Source: VRUE01 sp963742535 (GTDB lineage: Bacteria; Actinomycetota; Thermoleophilia; Solirubrobacterales; 70-9). From it: a stretch of 64,000 nt of DNA. The stretch covers positions 2,418,001-2,482,000 of the forward strand of contig CAVUMC010000002.1 in NCBI GenBank assembly GCA_963742535.1, written 5' to 3'. Position 1 is the first letter of the stretch; every line of letters starts with the position of its first letter. The notes under the pieces are model-generated. The model had not been told where the DNA came from. It did no database searches and was given only the letters and a program-made list of their open reading frames with translations. Below, piece after piece: positions 49,301 to 57,689 of this stretch. The position numbers were made by a program, and so were the translations under genes.

Positions 49301-50928
49301 AGGCCGGCCCGCTCCAGCGGCCCGAGCGCGGTGGCGAGCACGTTGAAGACGGCCTTCACCGATGACTCGTGGGTGCCGCGATCCGGCCCCCAGAGCGCTC
49401 GCTGGTCGCTCCACCAGCGTTCGATGAAGCCGTCGAGGCCGGCAGCGGCTGCGTCCAGGGTGCGGATCGCTGATTCCGGGTCGGCGACCGCGGTGCTGCG
49501 AAGGTGGCGCATGTAGAGGCCGAGAACCAGCGGGTCGCCGTCGGCGCTGGCGTGCAGGCGCTCGACCAGCTCAGGATCGCGGGCGATTCCGGCGAACGCC
49601 GGGCCGGCGCTCGCTACCACGGCCTTGGTTCCGGCGATCGAGAGCTTCTCGACGCCGAGCGTTGCGGTGGTGCTCTCCTCCCAACCGAGCTCGTCGAGCC
49701 ACTGCGGCGCGGTCGAGTGGCTGGCGGTCAGGCGCGCGGAGACCAAGACCTTGACTCCCTCGGCCGGGCGCAGCGGCAGCAGGGATCTCCACGCTCGCCA
49801 GTCAGCCGCCTCGTCGATCCCGTCGAGGATCAGCACCGTCCTGCGGCCCTCCGGCGGTGGGCTGGTCAGCAGGGCACCCAGTTGCTCTCTCAGCTCGGTG
49901 GGGCTCGGCGACGGCACCAGATCTCGGTTCTGGGCGGCGGCGAGGCGGGCAACGACGGCGGCGAGCACGTCGGGTTCGCGGTTTAGCTCGTAGCGGATCG
50001 TGATCGGGACGAACGCGGTCCGGGTCCTGTCGCCGGCGCGCTCGAGGCGCTGCCACCAGCGCGCCAGGAGCGCCGACTTGCCGCGACCTGGGAGGCCGGT
50101 GAGGAGCAGGTTCGGTCGGCTTGGGTCTTCGAGCCACCCGTCCAGGTCGCGAAGCTCGGAGTCGCGCCCGGCAAACGGCACGCTGCGGTCGCCGTCGCCG
50201 AGGTACTGCTGCACGAAGTTCATCACCGCAATGCCTGCCGGCATCGCCAATGCGGGCGCGGGGGCGCCGCCGGCCGTGAACTCGCGCCCGGTCTCGCGCC
50301 GGAAAGCCTCGAGGAACTCCGGCTCTTCGGCGAGCGCAGCGATAGGCACGGCTTCGAGGCGGCTGGTGCCGAAGCTCGGTGGATGCACGTTGACCACGCC
50401 GACGAGGAGCGGGCCGGCAAAGAGCGCCGCGCCCGAGATCCCCTCCCAGGGCGAGCCCCCGTTGCCGTCTTCCGCGGGGACGCTGCCCTCGATGTGCATG
50501 GTCAGCGCTCCTGACCGCAGGCCGGTCAGCGGGGCGATCTGGCCGCTGATGTCTTCAGTGTCCCGTCGCGCTCGCTTCCCCGCTTTCACCTGGGCGCGCG
50601 GGAATCCCACGCCATGACAGGGCACCCGCTCCACGCCGTCGATCCGGCCGAAGTCCTGCGGGACGAACTCGCGTTGCTCGTCGAAGCGAACCAGCGCCAC
50701 GTCGCGCTCGCGTCCCCTCCAGATCTTTTTCCCCGGCAGTTCTGGGCCCAGGTCGAATTGATAGCCGTCGGGAGTCAGGCGGCGCACCTCGCAGGTCTCC
50801 GCGTCCGCAAGCACGTGGCCGGCCGTGAGGACGAGGCCGGTGTCGATCACATAGCCGGAGCCGGCTTCGTAGCCACCCTTGACCTGCGTCAGGATCGCTA
50901 CCACCCTCTCAGGGTCCAGGCCCGGCAT
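46357..50928 (-). CDS. Trypsin-like protease fused to a STAND/NACHT NTPase and a long helical-repeat region
   Basis: A 1523-residue protein. Residues 1-215 are a trypsin-like protease with a full triad: His38 (TAGHV), Asp76 (RDVALV) and Ser165 (GISGAAL). Residues 250-560 are a STAND-type NTPase: Walker A GLPGRGKS (278-285), Walker B TVLILDGIDEA (364-374) and a helical lid. From about 600 to the end it is Ala/Leu/Glu-rich with HEAT/TPR-like helical pairs, a typical sensor array. The plan matches predicted NTP-dependent conflict (antiphage or cell-death) proteins. The gene follows a trypco2-like gene by three bases. Confidence 0.88.
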   Translation of the reverse strand: MPGLDPERVVAILTQVKGGYEAGSGYVIDTGLVLTAGHVLADAETCEVRRLTPDGYQFDLGPELPGKKIWRGRERDVALVRFDEQREFVPQDFGRIDGVERVPCHGVGFPRAQVKAGKRARRDTEDISGQIAPLTGLRSGALTMHIEGSVPAEDGNGGSPWEGISGAALFAGPLLVGVVNVHPPSFGTSRLEAVPIAALAEEPEFLEAFRRETGREFTAGGAPAPALAMPAGIAVMNFVQQYLGDGDRSVPFAGRDSELRDLDGWLEDPSRPNLLLTGLPGRGKSALLARWWQRLERAGDRTRTAFVPITIRYELNREPDVLAAVVARLAAAQNRDLVPSPSPTELREQLGALLTSPPPEGRRTVLILDGIDEAADWRAWRSLLPLRPAEGVKVLVSARLTASHSTAPQWLDELGWEESTTATLGVEKLSIAGTKAVVASAGPAFAGIARDPELVERLHASADGDPLVLGLYMRHLRSTAVADPESAIRTLDAAAAGLDGFIERWWSDQRALWGPDRGTHESSVKAVFNVLATALGPLERAGLLALVRREQEIDGDQLREAIADLERMVIYEWPTSVALSHPRIGEHRLRQLRDDGELERYENLFVDWGRETLEGLLAGRLDPSLAPNYPIRHYRGHLDRRRRQRGISDELTASYLELLEPVWLHAWEETADQSTGYLEDVDAARLAAGEANREAIAKGRDIPFVAEEIHCAIVRAEQEKNLAFVRGELLGILVAEGIWSPRRAIAACEEMESPWLRAESLVAVIPHLDGHDLRAAAELALALTETEEVRENAVARLAHRLAETEGVPAARAFADRLEQGRAAALLGFLPLAPAEDRAALVGSVWAELEEDPGSELLERLTETVDLELAREALGPRPAERLTESLRTKHWWPAHAKLEELEGVKRAYAMDHRGPWLDPVETADEAAEVIGRIREDGRRFNVTEALEYLVPYLGADHRQAALALVDELVDEDRRPAAWAILLAEDGEQDDLLEWALTGLADLPGIRPSSDTAFLASLARHGAAEACLDRVAELDDDDFRTACLAALAPHLDVDEVHRALTLARASGHAHGDSATQALLARLGSLGTAEAREALALAAQPDDSAGAENVEMALSQVGRARLEISRFLPLSDTPLRQAALAISSHSSEVNGEDLLQAVLSFATETDPWGPLDTSATALFAALHPLLSDEEIASEAALRAAAQVIERGLHQRKHELMVRYMRQLARGGGPLAALSLGKSLSSPDSEKPLALIWAIVGAAAECRGEQETAALRDAAKSIPDSVSRAAAEAALLALEPAGQQRDARFALLVEQLEPAEVELFAATSALFFAALPEAYREEALRLLVPDELLTGSSRYALNATWAGRMADLAGVLTLDQARLLHEFAKTIGQSGDRGKLLAATAGRIGVLGHLDEAIRELSRISSEHLEPALSNLFASAPDDELERLIELTGERLGAPWYSEQRAWVWVAASKRLEALAPERQLHLLQSWLGRDPSHEEMLVDLLLFTPSIHRLGGFAACEQLGERLRQP

Positions 50929-50931
50929 CAG

Positions 50932-51243
50932 TTAGTCCGGCTTAGTTGTGACCCGTTGGCTGACCTTCACCGGATTTCCCTTGGCATCCACGGGCTGCAG
51001 GTTGATCTTCACCGTGTGCGCTGTGCTCGACCTGCGGCTGCCCCCGCCACCGGCTGTAATCAGCCAAAAGGCGATGCCGGCTTTACCGCTTGTCTCCTTG
51101 GAGATCTCGACGTGAAATTCCAGATCTACTGGCCCGACCTGGAAGCGAACCTCGTCATCCTGTCCTTCCCTGACCGCTTGCGCCAGCTCCTCCCGCAACG
51201 CTCGAATTGCCTCGGCAAGTGGGATCCGTAGTTGGTCAGACAT
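50932..51243 (-). CDS. Trypsin-co-occurring (trypco2-like) domain protein
   Basis: A 103-residue protein: an N-terminal helix (IPLAEAIRALREELAQA) and a beta sandwich-like part (EVRFQVGPVDLEFHVEISKE, then AGIAFWLITAGGGGS and HTVKINLQPV). This is the pattern of the trypco2 domain described with trypsin-linked STAND NTPases, thought to be an adaptor that brings effector and NTPase together. It is the first gene of the two-gene operon. The FWLITAGGGGS part suggests a short Gly-rich loop. Confidence 0.8.
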   Translation of the reverse strand: MSDQLRIPLAEAIRALREELAQAVREGQDDEVRFQVGPVDLEFHVEISKETSGKAGIAFWLITAGGGGSRRSSTAHTVKINLQPVDAKGNPVKVSQRVTTKPD

Positions 51244-51365
51244 CGTTAAGCAAACCTAACAGCCGCAGGGTGATTCGCGCAGGGTGGGAGCGCGTCTGTG
51301 CCTAGTGCGCCGCGACCTGGACGTACGGTGAATTGAAGGGCGCGGCGGGTCGCGGCGGGCGGGGC

Positions 51366-51851
51366 TCAGTCAACGAGCTTCTGAACGACAAACGTACGAG
51401 AGCCTCTTGGAGTCTCGATCTTGATCGACTTGCCTACTTTGGCGTTGAGCAGGGCGCGGCCGATCGGGGACTCGGCGGAGAGGCGGCCTTCGGCCAGATT
51501 GGCTTCGGTTGAACCGACCAGGGTCCAGGTGTTGGCTTCGCCTTTTGCTTCGTCGAGCACCTCGGCGGTGCGGCCGAAGGCGAATGTGTCCGCGGCGCTG
51601 GCGTCTATCTCGACCACGACGGCGGTGCGCAGACGCTCACGCAGGCGCTTGATTTTGGTCTCGAGATGAGCCTGGTCCTCCTTGGCGATGTGGTACTCGG
51701 CGTTCTCCTTGAGGTCGCCTTCCTCGCGCGCGACTTTGATCCGCGCTGCCATTTTGGTTCGGGCATCGCCTTCGAGCTGCTCGACTTCCTCGCGCAGGGC
51801 GACCATGCCCTCCTCGGTTATCGGCTCCCCACTTGTTTCGACGTCGCTCAT
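51366..51851 (-). CDS. greA: Transcription elongation factor GreA
   Basis: A 161-residue protein: N-terminal coiled coil (ITEEGMVALREEVEQLEGDAR) with the acidic tip REEGDLKENAEYHIAKEDQ that enters the RNA polymerase secondary channel, and a C-terminal FKBP-like domain (AVVVEIDASAADTF; LSAESPIGRALL). It stimulates cleavage of backtracked RNA. It stands alone between the conflict operon and a divergent UBP zinc-finger gene. Confidence 0.95.
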   Translation of the reverse strand: MSDVETSGEPITEEGMVALREEVEQLEGDARTKMAARIKVAREEGDLKENAEYHIAKEDQAHLETKIKRLRERLRTAVVVEIDASAADTFAFGRTAEVLDEAKGEANTWTLVGSTEANLAEGRLSAESPIGRALLNAKVGKSIKIETPRGSRTFVVQKLVD

Positions 51852-52171
51852 CGCATCAGCCTTGCAGATGTGACGATCGAGAGCGCTATCGTGGGCGCAC
51901 GGCTTCCTGCTCTCACATCCGTACGATCGAGGTCTTCGACCCCCCGGCCGAGGTTGCCGGCTGCGAGGAGTGCTTGAAGCTCGGTATGCAGTGGGTGCAC
52001 CTGCGCATGTGTCAGACCTGCGGTCACATCGGCTGCTGCGACAACTCCGAGGGCAAGCACGCGACTGCTCACCATGCAGAGACCGGCCACCCGGTCATTC
52101 GCTCGGCCGAGCCTGGCGAGGACTGGAGCTGGTGCTACGAGGATGAATTGATGTTCCGCCTCGCCCGCTGA
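51833..52171 (+). CDS. UBP-type zinc-finger protein, start uncertain
   Basis: The conserved part begins near 51905 with SCSHI and runs to the end: GCEECLKLGMQWVHLRMCQTCGHIGCCDNS, HATAHHAETGHPVIRSAEPGEDWSWCY. It is a ZnF-UBP domain of about 85 residues, in eukaryotes a ubiquitin-tail binder, widespread as a stand-alone protein in Actinobacteria. The only in-frame start is TTG 51833 inside greA, which is unlikely. A GTG at 51890 is off by one frame, so a missing base near 51898 may hide the true start. Confidence 0.75.
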   Translation: MFRRRSSHQPCRCDDRERYRGRTASCSHIRTIEVFDPPAEVAGCEECLKLGMQWVHLRMCQTCGHIGCCDNSEGKHATAHHAETGHPVIRSAEPGEDWSWCYEDELMFRLAR

Positions 52172-52177
52172 GGGCTA

Positions 52178-52258
52178 CCGCCCGCCGGGGAAGCCGCAAC
52201 GTCTGCGTCGCCTCGGACGGCAACCATCGTCGTCCGCGATCGGGTTCCCGGCGGGCGG
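52178..52258. terminator. Large hairpin between convergent genes
   Basis: CCGCCCGCCGGGGAA (52178-52192) pairs with TTCCCGGCGGGCGG (52245-52258), one bulged G, enclosing about 52 bases. It fills the gap between the UBP gene and the convergent beta-propeller gene and could stop transcription from both sides, though no T-run follows. Confidence 0.5.
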
Positions 52259-52268
52259 GATTCTCAAA

Positions 52269-53750
52269 CTAGTGGTGCAGCTTCTTCTTCAGCACTACCG
52301 TCTTGCGGCGCTTGATCGCCTTGCCGCCTTCGGGTGTGTAGGCGATCGTGGCCTTGACCTTGGCCTTGCCGGTGTTGCGCAGCTTGATCAGGGCTTTGCC
52401 GCCGGCGCGGACGACGATCTTCGCCGTGCCGCTCACGCGCTTGCGCGAGGTGTTGGCCACGCCTTTCCCGTAGGCGTCGAGGCGGCCGGCGCCGGTGACC
52501 GCGACTCGCAAGGTGGCGGTGCCCTTTTTGCGGTTGAAGGTTGTCTTCTTGAAGGCGACCGTGGCGTTGACGCTGAATTCGAGTGGACTGGTCCATGCGT
52601 CGGAGCCGGCAAAATTGGTTGCCGTGACGTCACAGGTGTACGCACCGACCTTGTTGGCCACGGTGGTCGCCACGGTTGCGCCGGCAACCGGCTTGCCGTT
52701 GCGGAACCATTGGTAAGAGAAGCTCTGCGGTGCTCGGTATAGGAAGGATTCGACCAAGTCGCCCCTCCAGGTCCCCTGCGTGCAGGTGAGGGTTGCGCCC
52801 GGCTTGTGCTGTCCTTGAATGGTCGGCTTGTCCAAGTTGCGCGGGCTTTCCAGCAGTACGGGGAAGTTCGCTGTTTCCAGGGTTGCGCCACTTGTGGCCG
52901 GTTGCACTGGGGTGCCTCCCTGCAGGCCGGCTGCGCTGATCTGATCGAGGCCTTCGTCGCCCCAGAAGATCGTTTGCAGACCCGGATCGATCGCCAGCCC
53001 AGCAGGTGTGTCGAGGGTGGAATGAGTCTCGACTTGTCCGCCGTTGCCGCCGCTGACGCTGGCGTAGCCGATTGATTCGCCCCTGTAATTCGCCCAGTAA
53101 ACCCTGCCTGTCGTGGCGTCGATGGCCAGTCCGTCCGGGGCATTGACAGGGGCTCCCGAGGTGTCGAGGTCCGCTCCACCCCCAGAGCCGTTCAAATTTG
53201 CGTAGGAGATCGCGTCACCTTTGGCGCTTGCCCAATAGAGCCGGCCCGATGCGGGGTCAATCGCGACGCCGAACGGTTCGTCCACTGTCGCACCGGTCGT
53301 ATTGACGTTTCCCCCACCTGAGCCATTGAGAGCGGCGTAAGCAATCGAGTTGCCGTTGGCGTTCGCCCAGTAGATCCGGCCGCCGACCGGGTCGATTGCA
53401 AGTCCTGCTGGTGCGTTGACGGTCGCGCCACTCGTATTGAGCAGCCCTGCGCCGGAGCCATCGAAGTTGGCGTAGCCGATTGAGTTGCCGCTGTAATTGG
53501 CCCAGTAGACCCTGCCCGCTGCCGAGTCAATTGCCGTGCCGTAGGGCCCGTCTACGAAGGCCGGCGGGATCGGGATGTCAACGCCTTTGCCGTCGCCGAT
53601 CGGGGCATGGGAGATCTTGCTGGGGTTGAAGCTGCCCCAGAAGACCGTCTGGGCGGCGTTGGCCGCCGATGCGAGAGCGAGGTAGAGGAGCCCGACCGCG
53701 AGCAGGCTCGCTCCGAACCGCCAAGTCCAACTTCTCGCTGCCTCGGGCAT
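52269..53750 (-). CDS. Secreted beta-propeller protein with an Ig-like domain
   Basis: A 493-residue exported protein. After a signal sequence (about 12-32, ending SAANA) come five roughly 45-residue YWTD/NHL-like repeats built on GLAIDPxxGRxYWANxxGxSIxYA, forming a propeller (about 60-290). An Ig-like region with two Cys (CTQGTW; YTCDVTATNFAG) and a basic C-terminal beta domain (about 400-493) follow. Likely a cell-surface binding or adhesion protein. ATG 53750 directly precedes the signal and is preferred to 53798. Function unknown. Confidence 0.75.
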   Translation of the reverse strand: MPEAARSWTWRFGASLLAVGLLYLALASAANAAQTVFWGSFNPSKISHAPIGDGKGVDIPIPPAFVDGPYGTAIDSAAGRVYWANYSGNSIGYANFDGSGAGLLNTSGATVNAPAGLAIDPVGGRIYWANANGNSIAYAALNGSGGGNVNTTGATVDEPFGVAIDPASGRLYWASAKGDAISYANLNGSGGGADLDTSGAPVNAPDGLAIDATTGRVYWANYRGESIGYASVSGGNGGQVETHSTLDTPAGLAIDPGLQTIFWGDEGLDQISAAGLQGGTPVQPATSGATLETANFPVLLESPRNLDKPTIQGQHKPGATLTCTQGTWRGDLVESFLYRAPQSFSYQWFRNGKPVAGATVATTVANKVGAYTCDVTATNFAGSDAWTSPLEFSVNATVAFKKTTFNRKKGTATLRVAVTGAGRLDAYGKGVANTSRKRVSGTAKIVVRAGGKALIKLRNTGKAKVKATIAYTPEGGKAIKRRKTVVLKKKLHH

Positions 53751-53799
53751 CTCGTCTCCTGTCAGGTTGAGGGCGCCCTGGAATTGGGCCGGGCGCACT

Positions 53800-55629
53800 C
53801 TAGTCCGGGGTGACGATGGCGAAGCCCGGGTCTGGTTCGTCCAGCAGACCGAGCAGCTCGCCCAGCTTGACGCCGTCGCCCTCTACTCGCAGGCGGCCGC
53901 TCTCGGCCAGCTCGCCGATCTCTGCGGTTTTGAGCAGGAGCTGGTTGAGCGCCTCGCGCGCGACGACGAGGGTGGCGTCGGCATCCTCGTCGTGGCTGCC
54001 GGGGTGGTGGCGAAGAACGCCGTTGCGGACGGTGATCGCGTGCTGGTCGTCCGGGTCCGTCACTCGCCAGTCGATGCGCAGGTGCTGCCCGGCGGCACGC
54101 GGGCCGTTGAGGCGAATCGCCATCGCGTCGAGCAGTTGGCTGACCGTGAGGTGGGCCAAGACGTCGGGCGGCGCGGTGCTGGTCGGCGTGCCGGAGATGC
54201 CCCCGCGCAGCTCCTTCGCTCCCATCAGGAAGAAGTTGCGCCAGGTCGCGTTTTCGGCGCCGAAGCCGAGCTGCTCGAGCGCTCGCGCTTGCAGCTCGCG
54301 CGCCTCGGTGTTCTCCGGCTCGGCGAAGACGAGGTGGTTGACGACCTCGGCGACCCAGCGGTAATCGCCGGCCTCGAAGCTGGCGCGGGCGTTCTCCAGT
54401 ACGGACTCGCCTCCGCCCATGGACTCGACGTAGCGCTTTGCCTGCTCGACCGGCGGGTGCTCCCAGAGGTGGGCGGGGTTGCCGTCGAACCAGCCCATGT
54501 AGCGCTGGTAGATCGCCTTTGTGTTGTGGCTGACCGAGCCGTAGAACTCGCGGCAGTGCCACTCTCCGGCGAGGCTCGGGGGCAGCTCGATCAGCTCGGC
54601 GATCTCGGGCCCGGTGTGGCCCTGGTTGAGCAGGCGCAGGGTCTGGTCGTGCAGGTAGGTGTAGAGGTCGCGCTGCTTTTCGAGGAAGTCGACGATTCGC
54701 TCGTTGCCCCAGCGCGGCCAGTTGTGACCGGCGCAGAGCACCTCCGCCTCGCCGCCGAAGAGCTCGACCGTGCGGTCGAGGTGGTCGGCCCAGACGCGAG
54801 GATCGCGGACCAGGGCGCCGCGCAGGGTGAGCACGTTGTGCATCGAGCAGACCGCGTTGTCGGCGACGCAGAGGACGCCGGCGTCGGGGAAATGGATGTT
54901 CATCGCGGCCGGTGCCTCGGCGCCGGGGGTGAGCTGGAAGCGCATGCGAATGCCGTCGACGATCTCCTCCTGGCCGGTCTCAACGACGTCGAGGCTGGGC
55001 GGGAGCAGCGTGATCGTGCCCAGCGAGACGGTTTGGCCGAGCCCGGAGCCGAGCTGCCCCTTGGGCCCGCGCTCCAGCAACGCCCCGTACATGTAGCCGG
55101 CGCGGCGGCCCATCGCCGTGCCGGCGAAGACGTTCTCGGAGACCGCGTGGTGGAGGAAGCCGGCGGGGGCGAGGATCGAGCCGCGGCGAGCCTCGGCCTC
55201 ATCCGCCGAGAGCACGCCCTTGGCCCCGCCGAAGTGATCGACGTGGCTGTGGGTGTAGATCAGGCCGGTAACCGGGCGCTCGCCGCGGTGCTCGCGGTAG
55301 AGCGCCAACGCCGCGGCGGCGGTCTCGGCGGAGACCAATGGGTCGATGACGACGATCCCCTCGTCCCCCTCGACTATGTGCATGTTCGAGAGATCGAATC
55401 CCCGCAGTTGGTAGAAGCCCGGCGCCAGCTCGAAGAGCCCGGCGATGCGGCCGAGCTGGGCTTGGTGCCAGAGGTTGGGGTTGGCCGTCGGGGGCGGCTC
55501 CGCATCGAGGAAGCCGTATGACTCGAGCTCCCAGACCACGTGGCCGGCGTCGTCTTCGACCCGCGCCGGGTCGAATGGCGCGATCAGGCCGCGGCGCGCG
55601 TCCTCGAACTCCTCGATTGGCTCGGCCAT
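53800..55629 (-). CDS. Alkylsulfatase-like metallo-beta-lactamase-fold hydrolase
   Basis: A 609-residue protein: MBL-fold domain with THSHVDHFGG (about residue 130) and later zinc ligands AGHNWPRWG, a middle helical dimerisation region (LWEHPPVEQAKRYVESMGG) and a C-terminal SCP2-like domain (about 490-605). This is the three-part plan of SdsA1/BDS1 secondary or primary alkylsulfatases, slightly shorter than typical. No signal peptide is visible. It lies three bases after the hydroxyacyl-CoA dehydrogenase gene, so released alcohols could feed fatty-acid-like degradation. Confidence 0.85.
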   Translation of the reverse strand: MAEPIEEFEDARRGLIAPFDPARVEDDAGHVVWELESYGFLDAEPPPTANPNLWHQAQLGRIAGLFELAPGFYQLRGFDLSNMHIVEGDEGIVVIDPLVSAETAAAALALYREHRGERPVTGLIYTHSHVDHFGGAKGVLSADEAEARRGSILAPAGFLHHAVSENVFAGTAMGRRAGYMYGALLERGPKGQLGSGLGQTVSLGTITLLPPSLDVVETGQEEIVDGIRMRFQLTPGAEAPAAMNIHFPDAGVLCVADNAVCSMHNVLTLRGALVRDPRVWADHLDRTVELFGGEAEVLCAGHNWPRWGNERIVDFLEKQRDLYTYLHDQTLRLLNQGHTGPEIAELIELPPSLAGEWHCREFYGSVSHNTKAIYQRYMGWFDGNPAHLWEHPPVEQAKRYVESMGGGESVLENARASFEAGDYRWVAEVVNHLVFAEPENTEARELQARALEQLGFGAENATWRNFFLMGAKELRGGISGTPTSTAPPDVLAHLTVSQLLDAMAIRLNGPRAAGQHLRIDWRVTDPDDQHAITVRNGVLRHHPGSHDEDADATLVVAREALNQLLLKTAEIGELAESGRLRVEGDGVKLGELLGLLDEPDPGFAIVTPD

Positions 55630-55631
55630 CG

Positions 55632-56900
55632 TCAGGACCGGGCGGCTGCGATTAGCCCGGGGGCGGGCCGGTAGGCGTCGCCGTGCTCTGCCCGCAGGCC
55701 TTCGAGTAGCTCGACGGCGCGCTCAGCACCGAGCAGCTCGGTCAGCTCGAGTGGGCCGCGGGGCCAGTTGAAGCCAAGGCGCATCGCTGTGTTCATGTCG
55801 TCGGGGGAGCCGACCTGCTCTTCGAGGGCGAAGGCGGCCTCGTTGGCGATCTGGGCGAAGAGGCGGGGGAGGACCTCCGGTGCGGTGGGGTCGAACGCGG
55901 CCAGTTGCTCCGGATCGAGCGTCAATTCTCCCGAGCCGTCTTCCCCTTGCCGGGACAACTGGTGCGAGGGGGCGGAGGAGCTGGGATCGGGCGGGTCGCT
56001 GTAGTCGTAGAAGCCGCGACCGCTCTTGCGCCCGAGCTGGCCGGCGCCGACCAGCTCTTCTTGGATCGAGCTGGGACGCCAGCGCTCCGGCTCGTTGCCC
56101 TGGGCGTAGAAGGAACGGGCGACGCTGAGGTTGACGTCGAGGCCGATCAGGTCGATCAGCTCGAAGGGGCCCATGCGGAAGCCGCCGCCGCGCCGGCAGA
56201 TGCGATCGATTGTCACCGCGTCGGCGACCCCCGACGCCAACATGCGCAGCGACTCCAGCGTGAAGGGACGGGCGAGGCGGTTGGCGATGAAACCGGGGCT
56301 GTCCTTGGCCTGGATCGGGGTGCGGCCCATGCGTACGCCGACCGCGGTGGTCGCGTCGAGCGCCTCGGCGGCGGAGTCGGCGGTGGCGACCACCTCGACC
56401 AACTTCATCAGTGCCGGCGGGTTGAAGAAGTGCATGCCGACGACGCGCTCGCGCCGTGGCACTTCGGCGGCGATCGCAGTGATCGGCAGCGAGGAGGTGT
56501 TGCTGGCCAGGATCGTGTCCCTACCGCAGGCCTGAGCGAGCGCGTCGAACAGCTCGCGCTTCAAGGCCAGGTCCTCGGGCGCGGCCTCGATCACCAGGTC
56601 GCATTCGCCGAGGTCGGCGAGGCGGCCGGCGGCACCGACGCGGCCGCTGGCGGCATCGGCATCCGCCTCGCTCCACAATCCCTTCGTCGCCCCCTTGGTC
56701 AGCGACTCGTAGAGGCGCCTGATCCCGGTCTGCAAGGCCGCCGGGACTGGATCATGCAGACGGGTCTCATAGCCGCCCAGAGCGGCGATCTGCGCAATCC
56801 CGGCGCCCATCGTCCCGGCCCCCACGACCCCAATGTGCTCGACCGTCGATGGGCCGAAATCGTGTCGCATGGGGGTGGATTTCGTCCCGTCGGCGGTCAT
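55632..56900 (-). CDS. 3-hydroxyacyl-CoA dehydrogenase
   Basis: A 422-residue protein: NAD motif HIGVVGAGTMGAGIAQIAA, VIEAAPEDLALK, catalytic His in GMHFFNPPALMKLVEVV and KDSPGFIANR; two C-terminal HCDH domains, the first ending FYDYSD and the second FNWPRGPLELTE. It oxidises (S)-3-hydroxyacyl-CoA. The double C-domain fits PaaH/HbdA-like enzymes. The first 17 codons coincide with palindromic repeat copy 3; ATG 56870 is an alternative start, but ATG 56900 overlaps the previous stop (ATGA). Confidence 0.93.
   Translation of the reverse strand: MTADGTKSTPMRHDFGPSTVEHIGVVGAGTMGAGIAQIAALGGYETRLHDPVPAALQTGIRRLYESLTKGATKGLWSEADADAASGRVGAAGRLADLGECDLVIEAAPEDLALKRELFDALAQACGRDTILASNTSSLPITAIAAEVPRRERVVGMHFFNPPALMKLVEVVATADSAAEALDATTAVGVRMGRTPIQAKDSPGFIANRLARPFTLESLRMLASGVADAVTIDRICRRGGGFRMGPFELIDLIGLDVNLSVARSFYAQGNEPERWRPSSIQEELVGAGQLGRKSGRGFYDYSDPPDPSSSAPSHQLSRQGEDGSGELTLDPEQLAAFDPTAPEVLPRLFAQIANEAAFALEEQVGSPDDMNTAMRLGFNWPRGPLELTELLGAERAVELLEGLRAEHGDAYRPAPGLIAAARS
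56841..56898. repeat. Interspersed palindromic repeat, copy 3 (over a gene start)
   Basis: Arms 56841-56861 and 56878-56898 pair at 18 of 21 positions, two of the others being G-T. GATGGGCC, GAAA, CGTGTCG and CGTCCCGTCGGC are shared with copies 1 and 2. The element covers the first 17 codons of the hydroxyacyl-CoA dehydrogenase gene. Confidence 0.55.
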
Positions 56901-57667
56901 TTGCCCTCGAAGTTCGGTTCGCGCTTCTCGAGGAAGGCGCGCATGCCCTCGACCCGGTCCTCGGTCGCCATCGCCAGCTCGTAGAGGCGCCGCTCGTTCT
57001 CGAGGCCGGCGGTGAGTGCGGTCTCCTCGGCGGCGATCACCGCTTGCTTGCCGAGGCGGGAGGCGATCGGCGGTTTGGAGGCGACTTCAGCCGCAAGCAC
57101 CATCGCCTCCTCGAGCCAGGAGTCATCGGGGGCGACCCGGTTGACCAGGCCGAGCTCGTGCGCGGTCGCGGCGTCGAAGCGGTTGCCGGTCAGCACGTAC
57201 TCCATCGCCCGTTGCTTGCCGAGTACGCGGGCGAGGCGCTGGGTGCCGCCGCCGCCGGGGATGATTCCGAGGTTGATCTCGGGCTGGCCGAAGCTGGCGC
57301 CCTCGGCGGCGACGATCATGTCGCAGGCCAGCGCCAGCTCGCAGCCGCCGCCCAGGGCGTAGCCGGAGACGGCGGCCACCATCGGCGTCTTGATCGCGGC
57401 GAGGCGCCGCCAGAAGCCCGCCGCGGGGTGACGCAGCGCCTCGGCGAAACTGCGTTCCGCCATCGACTTGATGTCGGCGCCGGCGGCGAAGACCTTGTCG
57501 GAGCCGGCGATGACGACGCAGCGGACCTCGGGGTCGGGATCGAGGCGCTCCAGCTCGCTCGCCAGCTCCTCCATCACCTCCGGCGAGAGCGCGTTGCGCG
57601 CCTCCGGCCGGTTGATCCGCAGCAGGGCGACGTTGCCCTCGCGCGAGCTCTCGACCAGATCGGCCAT
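56897..57667 (-). CDS. Enoyl-CoA hydratase/isomerase family protein
   Basis: A 256-residue crotonase: oxyanion segments FAAGADIKSM and SGYALGGGCELALACD, with Glu residues of the hydratase site in that region and in QPEINLGIIPGGGGTQRL. It hydrates 2-enoyl-CoA to 3-hydroxyacyl-CoA for the next enzyme. The ATG lies 22 bases after the acyl-CoA dehydrogenase stop. Confidence 0.93.
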   Translation of the reverse strand: MADLVESSREGNVALLRINRPEARNALSPEVMEELASELERLDPDPEVRCVVIAGSDKVFAAGADIKSMAERSFAEALRHPAAGFWRRLAAIKTPMVAAVSGYALGGGCELALACDMIVAAEGASFGQPEINLGIIPGGGGTQRLARVLGKQRAMEYVLTGNRFDAATAHELGLVNRVAPDDSWLEEAMVLAAEVASKPPIASRLGKQAVIAAEETALTAGLENERRLYELAMATEDRVEGMRAFLEKREPNFEGK

Positions 57668-57689
57668 CGGGCTCAGGCGACCCGCCGGG

